The position numbers and the translations under genes are program-made. The notes under the pieces are model-generated. The model was not told where the DNA came from and did not search any database. It saw nothing but the letters and a program-made list of their open reading frames with translations. Shown in pieces: positions 35,490 through 44,955 of a stretch of 45,797 nucleotides of DNA (the stretch's first letter is position 1; the number at the start of each line of letters is the position of its first letter). The DNA is from Lachnospiraceae bacterium (GTDB lineage Bacteria > Bacillota > Clostridia > Lachnospirales > Lachnospiraceae), in the NCBI GenBank assembly GCA_017437965.1, contig JAFRWN010000123.1, forward strand, positions 1 to 45,797. Reading direction: 5' to 3'.

Positions 35490-36788
35490 ATGGCAAAACT
35501 GATTGATAAGCAAAGATATAAGTGCGCTTTGGGTGCAATGCAGACCGTTCAGGCAATAGAACGGACGATTCCCGTACTGCATTCGGGTCCCGGCTGTGCA
35601 CAGAAGCTTTCCGACTCTATCGGAAGCTCGGGTTATTTTTCACCGAATATTTTCCCCTGTACCAGCATTAACGAAAAGGATGTAGTGTTCGGCGGCGTTA
35701 AAAAACTCAGATCTACGATCGAAAACTCCCTAAAGGTCATTGATGCCGACTTATATGTGGTAATGACGGGATGCATACCCGAGATAGTCGGTGACGATGT
35801 GGAGGAAGTGGTTTCAGGCTTTCAAAATGCCGATAAACCTGTGATATTTGCATCTACCGCAGGCTTTAAGGGAAATAATTACAAGGGTCATGAGCAGGTA
35901 ATAGATGCTCTGATCGATCAGTACCTCGAACCTTCCGAGGAAAAAATTGGAGGCCTTGTAAACATATGGGCCGATGTGCCCTATCAGGATCTTTTCTGGC
36001 TCGGAAATCTCAGAGAGCTTGAAAAGCTGGTGCAGTCAATAGGGCTTAAGCCCAATACTATTTTCGGTTACGGAAGAGGAATAAAGAATATAGACCTTAT
36101 TCCCAAGGCACAGTTCAATCTTTTGATTTCACCCTGGGTTTCTCTCGGGAATGTAAAAAAGATGGAGAGAAAACTCGGTCTGCCGTATCTGCATTATCCG
36201 ACCCTTCCCATCGGAGCGTTTGAAACAAGCAAATTCCTGCGCGAGCTGGGCAGTTTCGCCGGAGTGGATGAGGCAAAGGTTAACAGCGTGATCGATGAGA
36301 ATGAAAAGTATTATTACTATCTGATTGAACGTTATGCCGACATGTTCCTAGAGACCAGAGTAATGGCAAAGCAGTTCTCCGTTGTCGGGGATTCACAGTA
36401 TGCTCTCGGAATAACCAAATTCCTTGTGAACGATCTCGGTCTTGTGCCTGCCACACAGTATCTGACGGAGGATGTTCCAAAGGTGCATCAGGAAAGGATA
36501 AAAGAGGAGTTTAAAAAGCTCAACTATGGTCTTGTGGCAGATGCGGTGTTTGAAACCGACAGCTATAAGATACATAACAGTATAAAAGAGCACGATTACC
36601 ACGGATATCCCCTCATTATCGGAAGCTACTATGAAAAAGAGCTTACGGAGGAGCTTTTCGGTCATTTTCTTAACATCTCATGGCCTGTAAAGGACAAGGT
36701 GGTTCTGGATGATTTCTATGTAGGTTATACAGGCGGTATCAGACTGATCGAGGACATATATTCCGTTGCAAATCAGAGATGGAATTAA
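35490..36788 (+). CDS. Nitrogenase component 1-like beta subunit (K2)
   Basis: The start chosen is ATG 35490 ([16 protein letters not shown]), since this matches the N terminus of K1; the longer reading begins inside D2 and adds 34 charged residues. The 432-residue NifK-like protein has P-cluster cysteines 12 (YKCALG), 36 (HSGPGCAQ) and 95 ([12 protein letters not shown]). It pairs with D2. The ribosome site is weak (GAGG 15 bases upstream), which may lower its expression or show that an alternative start is used. Confidence 0.87.
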   Translation: MAKLIDKQRYKCALGAMQTVQAIERTIPVLHSGPGCAQKLSDSIGSSGYFSPNIFPCTSINEKDVVFGGVKKLRSTIENSLKVIDADLYVVMTGCIPEIVGDDVEEVVSGFQNADKPVIFASTAGFKGNNYKGHEQVIDALIDQYLEPSEEKIGGLVNIWADVPYQDLFWLGNLRELEKLVQSIGLKPNTIFGYGRGIKNIDLIPKAQFNLLISPWVSLGNVKKMERKLGLPYLHYPTLPIGAFETSKFLRELGSFAGVDEAKVNSVIDENEKYYYYLIERYADMFLETRVMAKQFSVVGDSQYALGITKFLVNDLGLVPATQYLTEDVPKVHQERIKEEFKKLNYGLVADAVFETDSYKIHNSIKEHDYHGYPLIIGSYYEKELTEELFGHFLNISWPVKDKVVLDDFYVGYTGGIRLIEDIYSVANQRWN

Positions 36789-36796
36789 GGAGCGAG

Positions 36797-37222
36797 ATGG
36801 ACTATAAAATTGCTTTTGCCTCCTCGGACGGGGAGATGATTGACCGAAGTTTCGGCGCTGCCAATCGTTTCTACATCTACGAGGTAGAGGACGGCAGGAC
36901 AAGCTTCTCAGAGGTCAGGGAATTTAACGCGGAGTTACCTGAAAAGGATACGGAAACCGGTGCCAGCTGCGGTGAAAAGACAGGCTGCGCCGGGAACGGC
37001 GGAGGATGCGGCGGCGGAGAGTGCGGCGCAAATCCGAAGGTTGAAGCCCTGTCCGACGTCAGATGCATAGTTGCGGAAAAAATAGGATTTAACATCCGCA
37101 GGCAGCTAGAAAGAAAAATGATAGCGGTGTTTGATGTAAAAGTACCGCTTGCGGAGGCACTTGATAAGATAAGTACCTATTTTGACAAGGTGGACCGGCA
37201 TATTTCATTGAGAAATAGCTGA
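36797..37222 (+). CDS. NifX-like protein with Cys/Gly-rich insert
   Basis: The start chosen is ATG 36797 with AAGGAG five bases upstream; the in-frame ATG at 36779 lies inside K2. The 141-residue protein begins like NifX ([23 protein letters not shown]) and ends like it ([20 protein letters not shown]). Between them, residues ~55-78 form an insert with Cys58, 64, 71 and 76 in a Gly-rich context ([14 protein letters not shown]). These four cysteines could hold an Fe-S cluster or the cofactor precursor. It closes the nif-like operon. Confidence 0.8.
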   Translation: MDYKIAFASSDGEMIDRSFGAANRFYIYEVEDGRTSFSEVREFNAELPEKDTETGASCGEKTGCAGNGGGCGGGECGANPKVEALSDVRCIVAEKIGFNIRRQLERKMIAVFDVKVPLAEALDKISTYFDKVDRHISLRNS

Positions 37223-37299
37223 AAGCCGATTAGATCATATATTTATTTATTGCTAAACAATATGCTAAAGATCAGAGCTTCTTGACAAAAAGCACCGCC

Positions 37300-38961
37300 T
37301 TATTCCTTGAATCCGAGAAACTCCTTAAGCCCGGAGAGATTTTTCATGTAATCCGCTGTCAGCCCGAAAGAACCGGAGAACAGCTCTTTGTTTGCTGCAA
37401 GAAAGTCCTCGAAGCTTCCGCTCATTTCTTCCTGAGAAAAGAAGAAGGTACGTGAGCCTCCTGTCACACGGTCGCCCGCCTGGACAAAAGCAGAGTAGCC
37501 CCCCAGTTTATGTGAGCGGAACTCAAAACGCTCCAGCCTCCAGCCGTGGGCATCTACACCGTAGTCGGGTCTGACGTTAAATACTTCCGTGACCTCGTTG
37601 GCAAACTGAATACTGAGTTCATTATCATTTACTATCAGGTCAATAAAAAATTCTCCGTCCCAGCCCTCATCATAACGATTTTTTTCCCCGTTGTCCCAGG
37701 TATAGTACTGGATGAATTTGTTCCTGCCGCCTTTTTTTTCGATGGCATAGCTGTAATGGGGATTGAACATGGATTTCTTTGCCCATGGATATCTTTTTTT
37801 CAGTATATCGAATGCGGCATCTATGTAATTTTCAACCTCGGTTCCGTTTGTAAAGAAATCATTTATTATTATCAGCGGAACCTTCATCTCGGCAGACACA
37901 ACGCCGCCATGGGTCGATATCCACTTGGGGTTGTTGACAGTTATTCCGGAATCGCCCGTAGCTACGGCAAAATAGTCGCCCAGCATGCTGCGGAATTTTT
38001 TATGTTCGGTGCCTGTCCCGAAAAGCTTTTCATCAAGAACCTCTTTTTTGGTCATGAGCCTGAACTCATCGCCGTATATCTTTTTGAACAGGCTTCTGAA
38101 TTCCCTTTTCCTGCCTTCTTTGACAAAGAAATTAAGCAGTCTCGGTTCAAGAGACGGCAGGCGGACAAGACAGTCCGTGAGCTCGGGATGGTCCTTGATG
38201 CAGGAAAGATTGCAGTCAATATGTCCGTGATCTGCGGTAATTATCAGCAGTGTATCCTTCATCTTATAGGTAAAACTCGCGATCTGTTTCTCTATTTCGG
38301 TAAGAGCCGCCTTTATGTTTTCTTCTTCATTTGATGCGCCGCCGAATTTATGAAGGATCTCATCAGTCTTATCCCAGTATGCATAGATATATTTGCGCCC
38401 GGGTTTTGCACAAAGCTTTTTTGTCATATCCAGTACTTCTGAAAAGCTTCCGGGCCTGGGGTCGACAAACGGAGAGACGCTATATGCATCAATACCTGCT
38501 TCGTTCAGTCTTTCCATAATGCTTTTATATGGCGTAAGGGTTTGGGCCACATTGTACTTTGCCGCCTGTTTTTTGCTGCCCTGCAGAGTGTTGTTGAAAA
38601 CGGTTACATTTTTATCGATATCTTTGTAGTAGGTATCCCAGCCGAGCCAAGCGTGCTCACAGGGCATCTGTCCGGTGATAAGCGAGGTCGTCGCTGCCAC
38701 GGTAGCTGAGGGAAATACAGAGCTGATAGTGGTCCTTTCATGTTTAACAAGCGTGTTATTTCGCTTAAGATTCCATTCCAGCACGGTATGGCCGACCCCG
38801 TCAAGAACCAGCAGAATTACGTTCTTATATTCATTGTCAAGGAATTTGTCAAGGTCAGGCAGAGTGTCCCCGACTGTTTCGACACCGAAATAATTTAGTA
38901 TTGAATTGGGGATATTAACTATGTTTTTATTGTAATCGGGATATGCTGTATATGTGTACAT
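37300..38961 (-). CDS. Alkaline phosphatase superfamily phosphodiesterase-like protein
   Basis: The 553-residue protein has the metal motifs of the type I phosphodiesterase/nucleotide pyrophosphatase group: LLVLDGVGH (~55), the nucleophile Thr in SVFPSATVAATTSLITG (~82-97), TADHGH (~243) and STHGG (~350). The last ~150 residues form a beta-rich accessory domain. No signal peptide is visible, so a cytoplasmic phosphodiester or phosphonate substrate is likely. It is convergent with the nif-like operon (77 bp apart, no clear terminator) and is probably unrelated to it. Confidence 0.82.
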   Translation of the reverse strand: MYTYTAYPDYNKNIVNIPNSILNYFGVETVGDTLPDLDKFLDNEYKNVILLVLDGVGHTVLEWNLKRNNTLVKHERTTISSVFPSATVAATTSLITGQMPCEHAWLGWDTYYKDIDKNVTVFNNTLQGSKKQAAKYNVAQTLTPYKSIMERLNEAGIDAYSVSPFVDPRPGSFSEVLDMTKKLCAKPGRKYIYAYWDKTDEILHKFGGASNEEENIKAALTEIEKQIASFTYKMKDTLLIITADHGHIDCNLSCIKDHPELTDCLVRLPSLEPRLLNFFVKEGRKREFRSLFKKIYGDEFRLMTKKEVLDEKLFGTGTEHKKFRSMLGDYFAVATGDSGITVNNPKWISTHGGVVSAEMKVPLIIINDFFTNGTEVENYIDAAFDILKKRYPWAKKSMFNPHYSYAIEKKGGRNKFIQYYTWDNGEKNRYDEGWDGEFFIDLIVNDNELSIQFANEVTEVFNVRPDYGVDAHGWRLERFEFRSHKLGGYSAFVQAGDRVTGGSRTFFFSQEEMSGSFEDFLAANKELFSGSFGLTADYMKNLSGLKEFLGFKE

Positions 38962-39012
38962 AAAATGCTTCTCTTTCTGTGTTTTACATGGAATCTTTCA
39001 GATCACGAGAAT

Positions 39013-39041
39013 ATTTTAACACAAAAAGAGGGGTTTGCATA
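39013..39041 (-). promoter_or_regulatory. Possible promoter of the phosphatase-superfamily gene
   Basis: On the minus strand TAAAAT (39013-39018) lies 17 bases after a weak TATGCA (39036-39041), 51 bases before the start codon. Confidence 0.35.
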
Positions 39042-39099
39042 TAGATTTTTAATTTATTGAAAAAATAAAGTTAAATAAAAAAATTTTTATGGTGCACTT

Positions 39100-39128
39100 T
39101 TGGTGCGGATGCCGTGATATTATATAGA
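39100..39128 (+). promoter_or_regulatory. Possible promoter of the GNAT/kinase-like pair
   Basis: TTGGTG (39100-39105) and TATAGA (39123-39128) are separated by 17 bases, about 42 bases before the start codon. Confidence 0.45.
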
Positions 39129-39170
39129 AGTAAAAAAGGAAGAATCATCCGGGACAGGAGGATAAGTGAT

Positions 39171-39740
39171 ATGAAAACGATAGTTTTAAACGGTAATCAG
39201 GAAATAATCGATGCATTCAGAGGATTTGTTCCGAAAGAATACAGTCACTATCTGGTTGATGAACAGGCATTGCTTTTCGGAGAGTGCGAAGCTGAAGATG
39301 ACGGCATTGCGGCATGCGGAATAACGATACTTGTGCCGGCCGGAAGGGAGCTTGTGATCAAGTGGATGTGGATGGATCCGTCCTACAGGATGAAGTCGGG
39401 CGGCAGCAACATGCTTGAAGCGGTATTTGAAACAGCGGCGGAAAACGGTTTTACCAGGGTAAGCGCCCATGTGCCTTTGGATGAGGAGGGCGATGAGGAC
39501 GGTAGCATGCTCGGGGATTTCTTTTATGATGCAGGCTTTACCGAAAACGGTATCGCAAAGCAAGGCGGGATTGCTGTAAAGAAATTGACTCTTCGTACCG
39601 CAGAGTACGAAAGAATGGAAAATAACAGACTGAATGCCGAGGTATCTGCCGAGAGGATAGAAAGAGCATATAAGAAATTTCCGAAAAACTACAAGGTTGT
39701 TGATGTTGAATATTTCAGCGGTATACCCTTTGAAGAATAA
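39171..39740 (+). CDS. GNAT-like acetyltransferase-fold protein
   Basis: The start chosen is ATG 39171 with AGGAGG (39156-39161). The 189-residue protein resembles GNAT folds: a strand-turn ending WMWMDPSYRMKSGGSNMLEAVFE in the place of the acetyl-CoA motif, followed by GFTRVSAHVP and FFYDAGFTENG. The acetyl-CoA loop is atypical (SGGSN rather than xGxGxA), so activity is uncertain. It lies 39 bp before the giant kinase-like gene and is probably cotranscribed with it. Confidence 0.6.
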   Translation: MKTIVLNGNQEIIDAFRGFVPKEYSHYLVDEQALLFGECEAEDDGIAACGITILVPAGRELVIKWMWMDPSYRMKSGGSNMLEAVFETAAENGFTRVSAHVPLDEEGDEDGSMLGDFFYDAGFTENGIAKQGGIAVKKLTLRTAEYERMENNRLNAEVSAERIERAYKKFPKNYKVVDVEYFSGIPFEE

Positions 39741-39779
39741 GGGAAAGTGAAATCAGACCGATTCTTAAGGAGAATAAAA

Positions 39780-42700
39780 ATGGCACCTACGAATAACAGA
39801 ATCAAACAGGGTAAATTTGAAAGACTGGACGAAGATACCAGGAAGCGTGCGATCAAGCTGAATGATGATTATTATGTGATCTATCCTATGGAGCTTGATC
39901 AGAACATGTATGATCTCAAGAAGGAAATCAAGGATAAAAAGAAGGATGATGTGGTCAGTGCACGCGACAGTGCAAAAACCGAACTCAGTAAGGAAGAGAC
40001 CGAAAACGATTTCAAGCTAAAGACCGGTGCGGTAAACAATTTTATGGTTAACGGCAGCTCCGTGCTCGATCGGGACTGGAGGCTCTTTAAAAAAGCATCC
40101 CCCGAAATGCTCTGGGTAAAAAAGAGCCTTGCAGCGCTTAACAATGTCCTTGATGAGAGCATATCCGGCTATGTGAGCGACCAGGGCGTATTCAACAGTA
40201 AAAAGTATCTGGAGAGGGTAAATACTGCCTATAACGAGTTCTTTGAAGCAGCTCAGAATTATATTGACAACAGAAATCCTTCAAGCCCTCCCGGAAAAAG
40301 GAGAAAGAGTCAGGTTGTCGATCTGTTAAACAAAGCAAAGCAGTCGAAGAGCGACCTGAATGCCATGATAGATGCCGTAAAAGACGGCGCGATCAATTTT
40401 GAAAATATGGAAGCCGGTACTGTCGCTACCATTAATTCCAGGAACATGATCAATCATATCAGTGCCGAGGAAGCAGTGGAGGACAGTGTTGAATGGCAGA
40501 ACGAAGGAAATTCGACAGATGTATATAAGATGAAGCTCATAGGTCAGGATAATAATAACTATTATCTGAAAGAAAACCTTCCGTTCATCAATGAGGATCT
40601 TGGCGGTTTCCTTACCAGGCGAACCAAGCAGTTAGAGGTCAGCCGGGCAAATGCCAAGCTTGAGGTACCGGACAAGGATCATCCCGTCGAGGAAAGACTG
40701 AAGGGCGAATTGGATGATGCTGATTATGGATTCGGAATCAGATTTCTTAATACCCTGAACAATAATATCAAAAAAGCGGCTGAAATAGATAAGCCGGCAT
40801 TAAGCGAAAAATATTCGAAATACTTTGCCCACAATTTCGATCAGATTTTCCACGATTTTGAAATGTACAACAAGGCAGTTGATTATCCAAAGGATAAGGG
40901 AAATCTTACTATCGATGAGCAGATCGATGAGGCAAAAAAGAATAAAGAAAAGCTGCTCGCAGAAGCTCTTGAAATGCGAAAGAATGTAATGATTGCCGAG
41001 GGAACTTATGATCCCAAAGCAAAATCTTCAGATGTGATCCGGAAGGTCAGTGCCAAGGAGTGGCTGGCCAAGCAGATGAATCTTGATAAGAAAGAAGATA
41101 AGGTTTTTCTGGATCTGCTGAACGAAATGAACGATAAGCAGATTGAAAAGATGTTCAGAGTGACCATGGGCAAGGAAGTAGAGCTTTTTGGTCAGATGAG
41201 TGCCAGCGAGATGCAGAAGTCCGGTGAAAAGGCAGCTGTCAATAATACTGCTACCTCACGTATCGCCGAGCGTTTCGGTTTTGACGATGTCATTACTAAA
41301 TCCAAGACCCAGCTTGTAAAGTTTAAGCGCAGGGACAATACTGTAGTCAACAAACTCTGCACAATTTCCGAAGAGGCACCCGGTGACGAGCTCATTCCTT
41401 TGCTGAAAAAGGCTGAGACAGAGGGCAGAAAGATTGTTTATTCATCTGAAGCCATCAGGAACCTGATGAGGCTGCAGGCCATTGATACTTTGTGCCTCCA
41501 GAAAGACCGTCACGGAAGAAACTTCAAGTGCCAGAACGAGATAGACAAGGAAACCGGGAATATTGTAATTAAAAGCATCAAAGCCTATGATAACGATATG
41601 TCTTTTGATCCCGTTAGTCTGAAGAAAGCCTTCGATATGGAATCGGGAGAGCCGAAGAGCTTTCAGTTCCTTCCTCCGACTACCATGAAGATAAAGAAGG
41701 ATTCTGCGCTCTATAAGCTTGTGCTCGGTTCATATTTCGGCATAGATGTTCTTTCACCTCAGAAGGAAGTGCCCGTACCGGAAATCACGGCCGGCGGCGC
41801 AACGATAGATCTGTCTACCATCAAGGGTGGTGGTTCCGGCCTCGCTTACGGCTTTATGAGGGTGATGGAAGATTCAAAAACAAATATCGGAAACGGTACG
41901 TATTTAAATCTTAGATTTCCCAATACTTATGAGAAGTTAGAATTTAAAGGAAAGGAAGCAGACAGGGAGAAATTCATTCAGGAAGCTGAGAATGAGGACT
42001 CAATAAAAAAGAGTAAGGATAAAACAGAAGATGAGCTACTCAGGGAATATGCATGTCTGAAACTCGGAAAGCTAACACAGAAATTGAAGGATATCTGGTT
42101 CAGGAGTGATGATGAGGTTAAGAAGTTTGAGGAAGAGTACAAGAAGGATCATAAAACCAGAGCTCCTTACCTGACAAGGAAACTTAAAACCAATCTCAGC
42201 AATGAAGAAAAGGCAGAACTCGCCAATACCATCGATGAACTGGACAAACTCAGGGAAAACTTTAATTTTGAAGTTCTGACTAATGCTGAATGTTATAGTG
42301 TACCTTATGTAGATGCTTTCCTGAAGAGCGCTTCATTCCTTTATAACAAGACTTACGGCGATACTCCGGAGAACAGGATATATACTCAGTCAAAAGATTA
42401 TAAAGCGCTCACAAATCTGATGGACAAGTCGGGTAATCTCATAATTCCTTCGATGCTCCATTTTGACAGGGAGGCCTATGATCAGCTGAAAGAGGCCAAT
42501 AAACAGTTTAACGATCCGAATTCCCTGATGATCTCCCAGCTGAAAGAACTCGGCTTTTCCGAAGAGAAGATTGATGCATTAAGAAAGCGTAACCAGGAAA
42601 TTCTTGACGATATAAAGACAGCATCGGAAAAGGCAGCGGAATTCTATAAAGCTGCGGGCTGGAAAGGCGTAAAGGCTAGATTCCTGCTTGAGAAGGAGGA

Positions 42701-43592
42701 CTATAAGGAACTCGGTTCACTCAGCGATTTCGCCGTAGATCCCGGACAGACCTATCTGGCCGTGGATAATAAGAACTATCTTACAGGATTAAGCTTTGAT
42801 ATGGTTAAGAACGGAAAGATAGTCAAGGTTAATTATACCGATCTGATGAGTGACAGCGAGAAGGCAGCGGCGCAGGATTACAATACCTACATCAAAGAGG
42901 ACAAGAAGCGCTGGAAATATTCCGAAGAGGAAAAGCAGAATGCGAAGAATTCTCTGGATGTTACCAATACCGCAGCTTATACCGCCACATCCAGGATGCC
43001 GAGGGAATATCTGCGTTCCATCCTTATCGATCAGGTATATGCCATTTCCCACAGAACACAGTTTGATCACGAGGTTTCCGCCAGAATTCAGGAAGGAATC
43101 TTCATCAGCAGTGTAATGGCAGGCTATGATAAGCTTAAAAAACCCATCAAAATGGATCAGATAAAGGAAATCGTGATAAAAGATTCGCCGGAGAAGAAAG
43201 CCTTCAAAAAAGCTTTTCATACGGAAGAGGGGAAAATTTTCGGTGAAGAGCTGCGTAAGGCAATAAATGATCTGTGCAAGGACAAAAACTATAAGAAGCT
43301 GACTATGGACAAGTTCGAAAATATGAACAAGGCTGTCTTTGAGAAAGCAATGACGAAGGTGTTTGATCTTGCAAAAGACCGGAAGAAATCTGTTGATGAA
43401 ATAGCCGAACTGAGCGGAAAGATGAATAAACTGGCTGAAAATTTCGGCGCTAAGATTGATTCCAAAAAGGTTCTGGAAAGCTATATGAAGTTTAATCAGG
43501 GTGTATTCAGTGCCCAGGATGCCACAAAAATCCAGGACGGACTTAACAACAAACCAAAGGAAGTTAAAAAGGCCGGTCCCGTATTAAATTAA
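39780..43592 (+). CDS. Giant protein (1270 aa) with PI3/4-kinase-like catalytic motifs
   Basis: The start chosen is ATG 39780 with AAGGAG upstream. The protein is mostly charged alpha-helix. Two separated regions look like a kinase: an N-lobe at ~240-268 (EGNSTDVYKMKLIGQ, then YYLKEN with a candidate ATP lysine) and a C-lobe at ~565-610 with DRHGRN as catalytic loop and AYDNDMSF as metal motif. These resemble the DRHxxN/D-N loops of PI3/4-kinase, FAM20C and HipA-like families. A ~300-residue helical insert lies between the lobes, and ~650 helical residues follow. No signal peptide or membrane segment is seen. The target is unknown. Kinase assignment is inferred from the motifs only. Confidence 0.6.
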   Translation: MAPTNNRIKQGKFERLDEDTRKRAIKLNDDYYVIYPMELDQNMYDLKKEIKDKKKDDVVSARDSAKTELSKEETENDFKLKTGAVNNFMVNGSSVLDRDWRLFKKASPEMLWVKKSLAALNNVLDESISGYVSDQGVFNSKKYLERVNTAYNEFFEAAQNYIDNRNPSSPPGKRRKSQVVDLLNKAKQSKSDLNAMIDAVKDGAINFENMEAGTVATINSRNMINHISAEEAVEDSVEWQNEGNSTDVYKMKLIGQDNNNYYLKENLPFINEDLGGFLTRRTKQLEVSRANAKLEVPDKDHPVEERLKGELDDADYGFGIRFLNTLNNNIKKAAEIDKPALSEKYSKYFAHNFDQIFHDFEMYNKAVDYPKDKGNLTIDEQIDEAKKNKEKLLAEALEMRKNVMIAEGTYDPKAKSSDVIRKVSAKEWLAKQMNLDKKEDKVFLDLLNEMNDKQIEKMFRVTMGKEVELFGQMSASEMQKSGEKAAVNNTATSRIAERFGFDDVITKSKTQLVKFKRRDNTVVNKLCTISEEAPGDELIPLLKKAETEGRKIVYSSEAIRNLMRLQAIDTLCLQKDRHGRNFKCQNEIDKETGNIVIKSIKAYDNDMSFDPVSLKKAFDMESGEPKSFQFLPPTTMKIKKDSALYKLVLGSYFGIDVLSPQKEVPVPEITAGGATIDLSTIKGGGSGLAYGFMRVMEDSKTNIGNGTYLNLRFPNTYEKLEFKGKEADREKFIQEAENEDSIKKSKDKTEDELLREYACLKLGKLTQKLKDIWFRSDDEVKKFEEEYKKDHKTRAPYLTRKLKTNLSNEEKAELANTIDELDKLRENFNFEVLTNAECYSVPYVDAFLKSASFLYNKTYGDTPENRIYTQSKDYKALTNLMDKSGNLIIPSMLHFDREAYDQLKEANKQFNDPNSLMISQLKELGFSEEKIDALRKRNQEILDDIKTASEKAAEFYKAAGWKGVKARFLLEKEDYKELGSLSDFAVDPGQTYLAVDNKNYLTGLSFDMVKNGKIVKVNYTDLMSDSEKAAAQDYNTYIKEDKKRWKYSEEEKQNAKNSLDVTNTAAYTATSRMPREYLRSILIDQVYAISHRTQFDHEVSARIQEGIFISSVMAGYDKLKKPIKMDQIKEIVIKDSPEKKAFKKAFHTEEGKIFGEELRKAINDLCKDKNYKKLTMDKFENMNKAVFEKAMTKVFDLAKDRKKSVDEIAELSGKMNKLAENFGAKIDSKKVLESYMKFNQGVFSAQDATKIQDGLNNKPKEVKKAGPVLN

Positions 43593-43607
43593 TTGAAAAT
43601 GTTTTAC

Positions 43608-43650
43608 GAACCGCCAGGTACCTGAGGAGAGGTATCCGGCGGTTCTTTTT
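43608..43650 (+). terminator. Terminator of the giant kinase-like gene
   Basis: GAACCGCC pairs with GGCGGTTC, with a further imperfect AGGTACCT/AGGTATCC stem inside, and TTTTT follows. Confidence 0.88.
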
Positions 43651-43690
43651 CGCAGACGTTCAAAAGATGTCCATTTTTTTCGACAATGAT
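43646..43690 (+). repeat. Dispersed repeat trailing a terminator (copy 2)
   Basis: The sequence at 43646-43678, with core CGCAGACGTTCAAAAGATGT, is identical to 8644-8676, and CGACAA-T/C-GAT also recurs. It begins in the U-tract of the terminator, as does copy 1. Confidence 0.8.
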
Positions 43691-43700
43691 ATTAGCTTAT

Positions 43701-44576
43701 TTATTTGTAATCTTCTCTTAGCCTTTTCAGGAACAACTCCGCTATCGGTGAAAACACCTGATACTTCTTCCAGATGATATACATATTTGTTTCAAGAACC
43801 GGCTTGATCGGTCGGAAACAAAGTCCGTTCTTTTCACTCGTGTCGATAAGATGTTCAAAAGTAAGAAGATATCCCAGCCCCTCTTTTACAAACACAGATC
43901 CGTTGTAGGCAAGATTGACAGTTCCCGCGATATTTAGTTTGTCCATGTTTTCGCCGCACCAGCGGGGAAAATCAACACGGATAGACTGTTCGGAGCAGAA
44001 CAGCGGAAGCCCATAGAGATCATCAAAGGTAACATATTCTTTTTCGGCAAGAGGACTGTCTCGAAGCATTACAAGCCCCCATTTGTCGCTTTCAGGGATG
44101 GTAAGATAATTATACTTTGACAGGTTCGGCGGTTCAACGATAACTGCAAGATCGAGGATACCTCTGTCAAGGCGTTCCGCAACAGGTTCGGTATCTCCGC
44201 TGAATATGTGAAATATAAAATTAGGGTACTGCTCCTTGAATGATTTGATACTTCGTGCAAGGTACTTGATGAGATAGCTTTCCGCACAGCCTATGCGTAT
44301 CTCTCCGCCGATGATGCTGTCAAGCTGGCTGAACTCCTCGGCGGTCTTGTCCACCATGGCAAGAATATCCTCGGCACGTTTTCGCAGGAGCATTCCTTCA
44401 TCGTTTAATATCATATTCTTATTCGTTCGGATAAACAGTTCATGTCCTAATTCTTCTTCGAGTTTCTTGATTTCCTTAGAGAGCGATGGCTGCGAGATAT
44501 GAAGCCGCTCGGCTGCCCTTGTCATATTTTCCTCTCTTGCAATGGCAAGAAAATAGCGTAATATCCGTATCTCCAT
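43701..44576 (-). CDS. LysR family transcriptional regulator
   Basis: The 291-residue protein has the LysR helix-turn-helix (MEIRILRYFLAIAREENMTRAAERL, SQPSLSKEIKKLEEELG) and a full effector-binding domain. It is divergent from the small protein/hydrolase pair at 44718, the usual arrangement of a LysR regulator and its target. GGAGGT precedes its start on the minus strand. Confidence 0.93.
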   Translation of the reverse strand: MEIRILRYFLAIAREENMTRAAERLHISQPSLSKEIKKLEEELGHELFIRTNKNMILNDEGMLLRKRAEDILAMVDKTAEEFSQLDSIIGGEIRIGCAESYLIKYLARSIKSFKEQYPNFIFHIFSGDTEPVAERLDRGILDLAVIVEPPNLSKYNYLTIPESDKWGLVMLRDSPLAEKEYVTFDDLYGLPLFCSEQSIRVDFPRWCGENMDKLNIAGTVNLAYNGSVFVKEGLGYLLTFEHLIDTSEKNGLCFRPIKPVLETNMYIIWKKYQVFSPIAELFLKRLREDYK

Positions 44577-44603
44577 ACTGTACCTCCGTTTTTAGATACA
44601 ATT

Positions 44604-44632
44604 ATTATACCGCAATTTGCGATTCTTGTAAA
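44604..44632 (-). promoter_or_regulatory. Promoter of the divergent LysR gene
   Basis: On the minus strand TTTACA (44627-44632) and TATAAT (44604-44609) are separated by 17 bases. Confidence 0.7.
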
Positions 44633-44636
44633 GAAT
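44622..44636. promoter_or_regulatory. LysR-type operator (T-N11-A palindrome)
   Basis: ATTCTT-GTA-AAGAAT is a perfect inverted repeat containing T-N11-A. It overlaps the -35 box of the LysR gene and lies 24 bases upstream of the other promoter, as expected for autorepression and activation. Confidence 0.6.
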
Positions 44637-44660
44637 GACAAGCGATTACATATAGGTATT

Positions 44661-44688
44661 TTGCATATCCGAAAAGATGTGATATACT
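44661..44688 (+). promoter_or_regulatory. Promoter of the small protein/hydrolase pair
   Basis: TTGCAT (44661-44666) and TATACT (44683-44688) are separated by 16 bases. Confidence 0.65.
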
Positions 44689-44717
44689 TAAATCACAGAA
44701 ACACGGAGGTGATGAAA

Positions 44718-44954
44718 ATGGCAAACGCAGCCGATAAAACAGCGGTAGTGATAGAAAATCTGCGTGACATGGGCTTGGACGATGAAATGACAGCAAAATG
44801 CCTGATGCTGATCGAAGAAAAGCGTTATACAGAGTTTGAAAAGCTGATGAAAACCTATCGGCAGTCGCTTCTCGACAGCGTTCATAAGTATAACGACCGC
44901 ATCGACTGCCTGGACTATTTCACTTACACATTACGAAAAAACGGAGATGTCTGA
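44718..44954 (+). CDS. Small conserved-looking helical protein (78 aa)
   Basis: The start chosen is the second ATG (44718), which is 8 bases after GGAGG; the first ATG (44712) is too close. The 78-residue protein is all helical and charged (MTAKCLMLIEEKRYTEFEKLMKTYRQSLLDSVHKYNDRIDCLDYF). No known domain is recognised. It ends 1 base before the hydrolase gene, so the two are coupled and the protein may regulate or accompany the hydrolase. Confidence 0.65.
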   Translation: MANAADKTAVVIENLRDMGLDDEMTAKCLMLIEEKRYTEFEKLMKTYRQSLLDSVHKYNDRIDCLDYFTYTLRKNGDV

Positions 44955-44955
44955 A

